Of a stretch of 64,000 bases of DNA, positions 54,937-62,812 are shown one piece after another; position 1 is the first letter of the stretch; each line of letters opens with the position of its first letter. A program made the position numbers and the translations under genes. The stretch covers positions 558,001 to 622,000 of the forward strand of contig CAWCPZ010000011.1 of NCBI GenBank assembly GCA_963797635.1, written 5' to 3'. A model generated the notes under the pieces. It saw only the letters and a program-made list of their open reading frames with translations, had not been told where the DNA came from and did no database searches. The stretch comes from JAOUEA01 sp963797635 (lineage in GTDB: Bacteria; Actinomycetota; UBA4738; HRBIN12).

Positions 54937-57900
54937 ATGGCGACCCTTCGATTCCTGCTCAAGCGGTTCGCGGCTCAGCGTCTGCTGGGCCTGGCGGTCA
55001 TCGTCACGCTGGCGTTCAGCGTGGGCGTCCTGGTCGCCGGCCCCATCTACGCTGACGCCGCCCGAGAGGCCATCTTCTCCTCCACGCTGAGCGATGCCGG
55101 CGTGACCGTGGCCAACGCGCGCTACCAGGTGTTCGGCGACGAGGACTTCGACTGGGCGAACGCCGACGCGGCGGTGGAGGGGGCGCTCACCGGCGTTCCG
55201 ACCGACACGATCGTCTCCCAGGGGCTGTCCACGGTGCGGTTCGGCGACACCGAGGGGCCGTCCCTCCCGGTGTTCTTCCGCGAGGGCGCGGCCGACCATC
55301 TGCAGATCCGCGGAGAGGCGCCCGCCGCCGGTGAGATCGCCCTGCCCTCGAGCACGGCGCAGACCGCGGGCCTGCAGCTGGGTGACCCGGTCACGATCGT
55401 GGGTCCCAACGACGAGACGGTGACGTTGACGCTCAGCGGGACGTACGGCTCGCCCGACCGCGAGGATCCGTTCTGGTTCGGCTCACGCAACCCGTTCCCG
55501 GGCCCGGATGCCACCGACCCCCCGCCGCTGCTCATGGACCGCGATGCCTACCTCGAGGCCGCCACGACGCTGGGGCTGACGAGCGAGTTCGCCTGGGACG
55601 CCTACCTCGCCGTCGGCGATCTCACGTACGACGAGGCGCGCTCGGTTCCCGGCCAGCTGCTCCACGCCGAGGATGTCATGAGCGAACAGCCGGGCATGAC
55701 CACGGTTCGCCTCACGACCGGGCTCGACACGCTGTTCGGCATCGTGGATCAGCGCGTGCAGAACCTTCGGATCCCGATCCTGCTCGTCGTGATCCAGATC
55801 GGCGCGGTGACGCTGGCCGTGCTGGCGGGGGTGGGGGCGCTGGCGCTCACCCGCCAGTCCTTCGAGCTCGCCGTGCTCCACAGCCGCGGGTTCACGAAGC
55901 GGACGTTGCTGACCGCACAGGGTTTGCAGGCGCTCACCTACGCGGTGGTGGCCTACCCGTTGGGTCTGCTCTTGGGGCTGGTGCTGGCGAAGCTCGCCGG
56001 CCGCTCGAACGGCAAACAGCTCCCCGGGGTGGTGTTCCCCGTCCACCTCAACGCCGGAGCCGAGCTGCTCGGTCTGCTGGCGGCGGCCGCGGGGGCCGCG
56101 ATCTTGTTCGGGCTCTCCTACCCGCTCGTGAAACGCACCGTGTTGGAGGAGCGGCGGGCCGCCTCGCGCGAGGACCGGCCGTTGCTCGCCCGGGTGCCCG
56201 TGGAGCTGTTCGTCCTGCCCCTCGGGATCTTCGCCTACCTCCAGTTGCGGGGCGGCACCGAGGTGACGCCGGGCGGGGGCACGATCGATCCGCTGGTCCT
56301 GGCGGCCCCCACCCTGCTGCTGTTCGGCATCTCGTTCCTGGCCCTGCGCCTGCTGCTGTTCGTGCTTCGACGGCTCGACGGGCGGATCGGACGGACGCGG
56401 CGGGTGTCCACCTACCTGGCGGGTCGCCGGGTCGGGCGCTCCCCGGGCACCGGGTTCGCCGCGGCGCTCCTGCTGCTGCTGGCGATGGGGCTGCTGGTGG
56501 TCTCGACCTCCTACCGGGCGATCGTGCTGCGCAACCACGCCGACGCCGCGCACACGCAGGTCGGCGCCGACTGGAACGTGCAGGTGAGTCCCCCCGAACA
56601 GGTCCTGGCCGCCATCGGCGACCTTCCCGAGGAAGCCACCGCGGTGGTGCGCACCGAACCGACGTTCTCCGACGGGAGCTTCTCCCTGCCGCCGACCGTG
56701 CTGGGCATCGATCCCGCCACCTACGAGGAGGGCGGCTGGTGGCGATCGGACTTCTCCTCGTCATCGCTCGAGGACATCGTGGAGGGATTGGCCACCGACC
56801 CGCTCGGGCTGCCGGTCGACGCGGGAACCCTGACGCTCGCCCTCGACGTCCCCGTCCTTCCGCAGGGCATGCTGGTCCAGGCCACGGAGTTCGACGACGC
56901 CGGCCAGGTGCGCACCGTGGAAGCTCGGCTGCAGGAGGGTTCCGGCTCCTACGACCTCGATCTGGACGCCGGCCGCCTCGCCTCGATCACGTTCCACGTC
57001 GACACCGGGACCGAGCTGCCTCCCGAACTGAAGATCGGGTTCCGTTCGGTCGAACTGGCGGGCCAACCGCTCTCGATCGAGGCCTGGGAACCGATCACCT
57101 GGCGCAGCAGCCAGGGAACCCTCGAGCCCGACGGCGACGGAGGTCCCACCATCTACACGATGAGCCCGGGGGCCGGGAACGTGATCGGCGGGATCTGGCC
57201 GGCGCCGCCCGACCTGCCGGCCGTGATCTCGGAGAACTGGGGCTCGGCCGTGAACGCCCCCTTCGACGTGGGCGTGGCGGGCCAGAGCACGACGGTCCAC
57301 CCGTTCGCCACCGCCAACCAGTTCCCCAGCCTCGTGCCCAACGCGCCGTTCGTCGTCGTGTCCGCGCCCGCGATCCTGGAGCGGCAGTTCGCGATCCCGG
57401 AGGCCGGGCTCACGTTGGATGAGGTGTGGGCCAACACGCCGGACGATCCGTCGCCGGTGTTGGAGACCGCAGGCTTCATCCCGGGCCTCGTCCAGGCCAC
57501 CGCCCCGATCGAAGGACTCCTGGCGCAGCTGCCGCAGTCGCTCGCCGTGGGGATGAACTTCACCGCCGCCCTGGCCGGCGTCGGGCTCGTGGTGATCGGC
57601 GTGGCGGCGGGGTTGTACTTCACGATGCGTCGGCGCGACTACGAGTTCGCCGCGTTGCGGGCCATGGGCACGAGAGCGGGACAGATCCGTCGCGCGCTGA
57701 TCCTGGAACAGGTGGGACTGCTGGGGTTCGCGCTGGTGGCCGGCATCGCGATCGGGTACTTCCTCCTGCGACTGATGATGCCCTACGTCGGCACGAGCCT
57801 CGGGGTGCCCTACCCCGTGCCGGTGCTGGTGATCGACTGGGCGGCGCTCGGCGTGGCGGTGGTGGCGATCGTCGTCGCGGCTGCCATCTCGCTGGCCGCC

Positions 57901-57960
57901 GCGATGCGGTTCCTGATGCGCTCGTCGGTGACGGGCGTGCTGCGAGGTGAAGCGGAATGA
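54937..57960 (+). CDS. FtsX/MacB-type ABC transporter permease, large
   Basis: 1007 residues, intact. One N-terminal TM helix (LLGLAVIVTLAFSVGVLVAG), a roughly 240-residue outer domain, then a four-TM FtsX-like block (VVIQIGAVTLAVLAGVGALA onwards). A second TM pair precedes another large outer domain (residues about 540-870). A closing FtsX block follows (RRRDYEFAALRAMGTRAGQI, the usual cytoplasmic coupling loop). This two-block design occurs in lipoprotein/antimicrobial-peptide ABC systems that move substrates from the outer leaflet or transmit force. It overlaps the first ATPase gene by 4 bp. Confidence 0.9.
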   Translation: MATLRFLLKRFAAQRLLGLAVIVTLAFSVGVLVAGPIYADAAREAIFSSTLSDAGVTVANARYQVFGDEDFDWANADAAVEGALTGVPTDTIVSQGLSTVRFGDTEGPSLPVFFREGAADHLQIRGEAPAAGEIALPSSTAQTAGLQLGDPVTIVGPNDETVTLTLSGTYGSPDREDPFWFGSRNPFPGPDATDPPPLLMDRDAYLEAATTLGLTSEFAWDAYLAVGDLTYDEARSVPGQLLHAEDVMSEQPGMTTVRLTTGLDTLFGIVDQRVQNLRIPILLVVIQIGAVTLAVLAGVGALALTRQSFELAVLHSRGFTKRTLLTAQGLQALTYAVVAYPLGLLLGLVLAKLAGRSNGKQLPGVVFPVHLNAGAELLGLLAAAAGAAILFGLSYPLVKRTVLEERRAASREDRPLLARVPVELFVLPLGIFAYLQLRGGTEVTPGGGTIDPLVLAAPTLLLFGISFLALRLLLFVLRRLDGRIGRTRRVSTYLAGRRVGRSPGTGFAAALLLLLAMGLLVVSTSYRAIVLRNHADAAHTQVGADWNVQVSPPEQVLAAIGDLPEEATAVVRTEPTFSDGSFSLPPTVLGIDPATYEEGGWWRSDFSSSSLEDIVEGLATDPLGLPVDAGTLTLALDVPVLPQGMLVQATEFDDAGQVRTVEARLQEGSGSYDLDLDAGRLASITFHVDTGTELPPELKIGFRSVELAGQPLSIEAWEPITWRSSQGTLEPDGDGGPTIYTMSPGAGNVIGGIWPAPPDLPAVISENWGSAVNAPFDVGVAGQSTTVHPFATANQFPSLVPNAPFVVVSAPAILERQFAIPEAGLTLDEVWANTPDDPSPVLETAGFIPGLVQATAPIEGLLAQLPQSLAVGMNFTAALAGVGLVVIGVAAGLYFTMRRRDYEFAALRAMGTRAGQIRRALILEQVGLLGFALVAGIAIGYFLLRLMMPYVGTSLGVPYPVPVLVIDWAALGVAVVAIVVAAAISLAAAMRFLMRSSVTGVLRGEAE

Positions 57961-58823
57961 CCATGGTGAGTCCCGACGTGTTCACCCCGGCGGATCGCGA
58001 TGCCCTGATCCGGTTCCGGCACGTCTACAAGGTGTACCGGGTGGCCGACACCGGCGTCGTGGCGCTCGGCGGCGTCGACTTCGACATCGCCCAGGGCGAG
58101 TTCCTGGCGGTGGTGGGGCCGAGCGGCGCGGGCAAGTCCACGATCTTGAACATGGTGGGCGGCCTCGACCGCGCGTCCGCCGGCGAGGTGATCGTCGACG
58201 GCCAGGACCTGGGCCAGCTCGACGACGACGCGCTCACGCAGTACCGGGGCGAACGCATCGGGTTCGTGTGGCAGGGCACCGCGCGCAACCTGGTGCCGTA
58301 CCTCAACGTGCGTGAGAACGTGCGGCTCCCCGGCACCGTGCATCGCAGCGCCGAGCGCTCACGTCAGCGCGACGTCGAGGAGCTGCTGGCCCTGGTCGGG
58401 CTGAAGGACCGATCCAAGCACCGGCCGGGCATGCTGTCGGGCGGTGAACAGCAGCGTGTCGCGATCGCCGTGGCACTGGCCAACACGCCCACGATCCTGT
58501 TGGCCGACGAACCCACGGCCGAGCTCGACTCCGAGAGTTCGGCCCGGGTGCTGGAGGCCTTCCGCGCGGTGAACCAGGAGTTCGGCACGACGATCGTGAT
58601 GGTGACCCACGACCTGGCTGCGGCGCGGGCGGCCTCGCGGCGGATCCGCGTCCGGGACGGGCGGGTGCTGCACGAAGGCCTGGCGGTCGATCCGATCGGC
58701 GAGGACGGCCGCGTCAAGCTCCCCGACGACGCGATCGCCGCGCTGGGCGGGGTCGAGCTCGAGGCCGAGGTCGGGCCCGACGAGATCCATCTGCGGCGAA
58801 GGAGCGAGACCGGCCATGCCTGA
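57957..58823 (+). CDS. ABC transporter ATP-binding protein 1 (LolD/MacB type)
   Basis: 288 residues, intact. Walker A VVGPSGAGKSTILNMV, Q-loop in FVWQGTARNLVPYLNV, signature LSGGEQQRVAIAVAL, Walker B TILLADEPTAELD, H-loop VMVTHDLAAA. There is a C-terminal extension of about 45 residues after the ATPase core (VDPIGEDGRVKLPDDAIAAL). The ATG overlaps the permease stop, and its own stop overlaps the next gene by 8 bp. Confidence 0.93.
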   Translation: MTMVSPDVFTPADRDALIRFRHVYKVYRVADTGVVALGGVDFDIAQGEFLAVVGPSGAGKSTILNMVGGLDRASAGEVIVDGQDLGQLDDDALTQYRGERIGFVWQGTARNLVPYLNVRENVRLPGTVHRSAERSRQRDVEELLALVGLKDRSKHRPGMLSGGEQQRVAIAVALANTPTILLADEPTAELDSESSARVLEAFRAVNQEFGTTIVMVTHDLAAARAASRRIRVRDGRVLHEGLAVDPIGEDGRVKLPDDAIAALGGVELEAEVGPDEIHLRRRSETGHA

Positions 58824-59645
58824 TCGCGACGACCTGCGGAACGTCTGGGGTCCCGGAGCCCAGCGGGGCGACGAGGACGGCGGGGCGCCGCGACGCCGGC
58901 CCCGGGTGCCGCGGAGCCTGCACGGCCGGCCGGCGGTGCCCCACTCCTGGAGGGCATCAACGTGGTTCGCTCCTATCCGGGCGCCCAGGGGGTGCTCGCG
59001 GTACGCGGCGCGTCGCTGTCGCTGGCCTCGCAGGACTTCGTGGCGCTGATGGGGCCGAGCGGTTCGGGCAAGACCACGTTCATCGGCACGCTGTCCGGAC
59101 TCGATGCCCCCGACGAGGGCGAGGTGCGGTTCAAGGGCGAACCGATCACGGCGATGTCCCGCGCCGAGCGGATCGCGCTGCGCCAGACCGGCATGGGCGT
59201 CGTGTTCCAGTCGTTCGGGCTGCTCCCCACGCTGTCGGCCGTGGAGAACGTGGAACTGCCCCTGCGGGTGAACGGTGTCGACCTGGGCGAGGCGCGGGAA
59301 CGCGCGATCGGCTGGCTCGAGCGTCTGGGCCTCACCGACCGGGTCGACAATCGGACGTTCGAGCTGAGCGCGGGCCAGCAGCAGCGCGTGGCGGTGGCGC
59401 GGGCGCTGATCGCCGAACCCGAGGTCGTGCTCGCCGACGAACCGATCGCCGAGGTCGACACCGAGAACGCCGACCTGATCCTGGAGGCGCTCTGGGACGT
59501 GATCGGGCGCGGCGGGGCCGTGCTGGCCGCCACCCACAACCCGGAGGCGCTGCGCTACGCGAACCGGGTGGTGCTGTTCCGCGACGGTCAGATCGAAGCC
59601 TCGGGCTCCCCCGAGGAGCTCGCCGGCCACCTCACCACCGACTAG
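58816..59645 (+). CDS. ABC transporter ATP-binding protein 2 (frame slip)
   Basis: About 276 residues after repair. Walker A LMGPSGSGKTTFIGTL, Q-loop VFQSFGLLPTLSAVENV, signature LSAGQQQRVAVARAL, Walker B VVLADEPIAEVDTE and H-loop LAATHNPEA. The N-terminal ~45 residues are Pro/Gly/Arg-rich and lie in another frame. The break here is a missing G in a run near 58880, one of the few deletions in the window. Repair gives APGAAEPARPAGGAPLLEGI leading into the core. Two different ATPases with one permease suggest an asymmetric heterodimeric motor. Confidence 0.87.
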
Positions 59646-59659
59646 TCTGACCCAGACTA
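59643..59659. terminator. Palindrome TAGTCTG-ACC-CAGACTA at convergent ends
   Basis: Seven-bp perfect arms with a 3-bp spacer. The first TAG is the stop of ATPase 2. Same arms as at 30346-30364, where the element also contains a TAG stop and separates convergent genes. A bidirectional terminator is likely. Confidence 0.45.
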
Positions 59660-59668
59660 CCCGCGCGG

Positions 59669-59905
59669 CTAGAAGCGCAGGGACTTCCAGACGTCGTCTC
59701 CGCGGTCGGTGAACGCGTCGGGGTCCAGGTCGACCGGCAGCGGTTGGTCGCCGGGCTCGCGGCCCAGCACGCGATCCACCAACCTTCGCCGGCCCTGGCC
59801 CTTGCGGAGGGCCTTGGCCATCCGATCGCGCCGCGTCTCACGGATGCGGCGTTGCAGATCGAGGTCTCAGGTGGGATGGCCCAGCGCCGGCCCCGAGATG
59901 TGCAT
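59669..59905 (-). pseudogene. Small basic protein with an in-frame TGA
   Basis: From ATG 59905 (TGATG overlap with the reductase stop) the frame reads MHISGPALGHPT, then TGA, then 65 good residues beginning DLDLQRRIRETRRDRMAKAL and ending DDVWKSLRF. The second part is rich in Arg and looks coding. It could start at ATG 59821 (50 residues). The TGA may be a sequence error, a real nonsense mutation, or mark two separate reading frames. No selenocysteine element was looked for beyond eye inspection. Function unknown. Confidence 0.45.
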
Positions 59906-61129
59906 CAGGGCACCAGCGTCCGCAGGTCGACGTCGGGATCCTCCAGCGCGGTCGGGTCGGGGGCCACCTGGGCGGCGATCAACCCGAACGACCGGCGGAC
60001 GTCCCGCGGCCAATCCAGGCTGACCGTCGACCGCAGCACGCCGTCGCCGTCGAGCAGGAACGCGCAGAACGAACGCTCCTCCAGGGACCCCCGCACGACC
60101 ATCCAATCCCACGTGGGGGCGATCCCCGCGGTCTGCACCTGGGACTCGTACTGGTCCGACCAGAACCAATGGGGATCGCCGAACACGGTCTCGGCCCCGA
60201 GCATGTTCCGAGCGGCGGTTTCGCCCATCTTGATCGCGTTGTCGTAGTGCTCGACGCGGATGGGACCGAAGAGCGGATGCTCCTGCCTCGCCACATCGCC
60301 CGCCGCATAGACCCCACGCACCTCGGTCTCGAGCGTCGGCCCGACCGGGATGCCACCACCCTGGTCCAGGCCCGGTTCCGGCCATGAGCTCCACCGCGGG
60401 CTCGGTGCCCACCCCGACGATGGCGACATCGGCATCGATGCGACGACCGCCGCTGGTCACCACCGCTTCGAGCCGGCCGTCGCCTTCGAAGCTGGCCACT
60501 GCCTCGTTGAACAGCATCTTCACCCCGTGATCGCGATGCACCGCCTCCAGGACCCGGCCGATGGCGGGTCCCAGGATCCGATACAGGGTGGTCTCGAAGA
60601 TCTCCACGACCGTTACGTCGTTGCCGAGCATCCGGAGCGAGGCCGCGACCTCGGCGCCGATGAAGCCCATGCCGACGCACACCACCCGCGCGCCCTGACC
60701 GACGGCCTCCTTGATGCGATCGGCATCGTCGGCGTGGCGGAGATCGAACACGCCGGGGAGCCCGGCGCCCGGCGCATCGAGGCTCCGGTTGCGGCTTCCG
60801 GTGGCCATCAGCAGCCGGTCGAAGGCGATGCGCTCGCCGCCGGCGAGCACCACCTCGCGTTCGCGCACGTCGATCTGGACGGCGCGCGTGCCGAACCTGG
60901 CGTCGATCTCCTGCTCGGCGTACCACTCGGGCGGTCGCACGAAGGCGTCCTCGAGCGGCTGCTCGCCGCGCAGGTACTCCTTCGACAGGGGTGGACGTTC
61001 GTAGGGCGCCAGCGGTTCGGCGCCGATCAGGGCGATCCGGCCGTCGAACCCCTCGCCGCGCAGGGTCGCCGCCGCGGTGGCCCCGGCCAGCGAGGCTCCG
61101 ACGATGACGAACGTCCGGTCGGTGGTCAC
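59905..61129 (-). CDS. FAD/NAD(P)H ferredoxin reductase (frame slip)
   Basis: About 408 residues. First FAD motif FVIVGASLAGATAAATLRGE, then PYERPPLSKEYLRG, the NAD motif VVCVGMGFIGAEVAASL, and the second FAD motif VRGVYAAGDVARQ. The pattern is that of rubredoxin/ferredoxin reductases of oxygenase and P450 systems. A +1 slip near 60380 (gg for g) joins VELMA to EPGLDQGGGIPVG. GTG 61129 has AGGGGGAG just upstream and lies 7 bp after the Rieske ferredoxin stop, so the two form an electron-transfer pair. Confidence 0.88.
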
Positions 61130-61136
61130 GCTCCCC

Positions 61137-61448
61137 CTACGCTTCGACCTTCAGCTGTCCGCCGTCCTCGGCGACCCCGTAGGTCGCGATGGGCTCGGTC
61201 GCCGGCCCCTGGATCACCGCGCCGGTCCCCATGTCGAAGACGCTGCCGTGGCACTCGCACTCGATCGTGGAGCCCTCGACCTCGCCGCCGTTCGCGAGGT
61301 TGCAGCCACGGTGCGTACAGATGTCGCTGAACGCATACAGGGTGCCGTTCGATCGCGCCACGGCGATCTCCGCATCGCCGACGGCGAACGGCGTGGCCTC
61401 GCCCTCGGGCACCTCATCCGCCGAGCCGACCGTGATCCACTCCCCCAC
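61137..61448 (-). CDS. Rieske-type [2Fe-2S] ferredoxin
   Basis: 103 residues, intact. Cluster ligands are visible: Cys44 and His46 in DICTHRGCNL, Cys64 and His67 in CECHGSVFD. The GTG at 61448 is preceded by AGGAGG at 7-base spacing; earlier in-frame starts lack one. A soluble electron carrier of the oxygenase type. It is paired with the FAD reductase, so NAD(P)H to FAD to [2Fe-2S] is likely. Terminal oxygenase partners could be the P450s at 24.5 and 28.1 kb or the Rieske-free oxygenase domain at 45 kb. Confidence 0.93.
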   Translation of the reverse strand: MGEWITVGSADEVPEGEATPFAVGDAEIAVARSNGTLYAFSDICTHRGCNLANGGEVEGSTIECECHGSVFDMGTGAVIQGPATEPIATYGVAEDGGQLKVEA

Positions 61449-61511
61449 GTGTCCAACCTCCTGTGTCCGCGGCGTCCGGTCTCGGACGCAGGGCATCAGC
61501 TTACGCCGGGC

Positions 61512-62799
61512 TCAGTATCCGGGCGTCTCCTCGCCCGAGCGACGTTCCCTGGCCCGCAACCGCGCGCGGTACCAGGACCCGATCGCCAGCAGGGCGTAGA
61601 ACGCCGCCAGGATCAAGATCCCCTGCCGGAAATCGATCGGCAGGAGCGCCGGGATGAAGGCCCCGGCCACCCACGCCAGTTGGAACAGCACCTCGTAGCG
61701 CACGAACACCCGCCCCTGCGCCCCCGCGGGGGCGTGGCGCTGCATCAGGCTCTGGAACGCGAGCCGCCCGAACTCGGTGGCCGCGCCAGCCACGAACGCG
61801 TAGATCGTGAGCAACGGCAATCCGAAGATCTCGAACGCGAGCAGGGCGCCGATGCACGCGGCGCTCACGCACGCGATCACCACCGCTTCCTCCCGCGTGG
61901 TGGTGGGCACCCTCGGCGCCACCACGTCGGCGACGAACGTGCCCACGATGCCCCCCGCCGCCAGCACCGCGAACCAGTACGCCGGCGCGCCGCCTTCCCG
62001 CAGCGAGAACGCCAGCAGGAAGAGCAGGAACCCGCTCGCCGCGCGCAGGCCGACGGCGCCGACCGCGGGCGCGGCCGAGATCCGGGATGCGCCCACGCGG
62101 CCCCACCGTGTCGGGCGCCTGGCCGGTGCGAGCCGGGTGGGGCAGCCGCAGGTTCAACAGGGCGGATCCGGCGTAGACGACGGCGGCCAGATAGATCGGA
62201 CCCGCCGACCCCCACACCTTCAGGAACACGAACGCGATGGGCGCGGCGATCACGGCGCCGATCGCGGCCAGGCGCCCCAGCCGGGCGTTCGCCCGCATCA
62301 GGCCTTCCTCGTGCGGGGCGTAGGCCATCGTGAGGCCGTTCTTCGTGATCGCGTGCACCTTCGACAGCACCAGCAGGATCAACGCGCTCGGGAACAACAG
62401 GATCGAACCGAACCGTGGCGCGGCATAGATCGCGACGGCGGCGCGCCCGGCGGCCGCCCCGAACGAGATCGCGCGCCGCGGACCGGCCTTGTCCAACATC
62501 GGGACCAGCAGCGGGCCGGCCAACGCCAGCGGCAGCATCGTGAGGGCGAGGTAGGCGGCGACCTTGAGCTTCGCCTCGCCCACCGGCAGCGAGAAGAACA
62601 CCGAGTCGGCCAGGGCCACCGCCAGCATCGCATCGCCCATCACCGAGGTGAAGTGGCACAACGCGTAGGTGTCGAGCGGATCGGTGGAGCGCCACATCCG
62701 CTGGAAGGGATGGATCGCGCCGCGGACCATGCTCGACGCGCCGTACAGCACCAGCTGCCAGAAGGGCACCCGCTGCGGACGCTCCGGTGGGGTGTGCAC
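61512..62799 (-). CDS. MFS transporter (frame slip)
   Basis: About 428 residues, 10-12 TM helices after repair. The N-terminus HFTSVMGDAMLAVALADSVFF and the loop LVPMLDKAGPRRAISFGA resemble MFS members of unknown substrate. A second half begins AVGLRAASGFLLFLLAFSL. A +1 slip near 62093 separates TVGPR from GASRISAAP. The GTG at 62799 lies 13 bp after the gatB stop. Co-transcription with gatB is likely by spacing, with no obvious functional link. Confidence 0.78.
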
Positions 62800-62812
62800 C
62801 GGTTCCGCGTTC

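Noticed and set aside
27000..62000. Genome-wide programmed +1 frameshifting as the explanation for the many slips.
   Set aside because: The slip sites share no slippery heptamer, stop codon context or downstream structure, occur at random places in genes, and two are of opposite sign.
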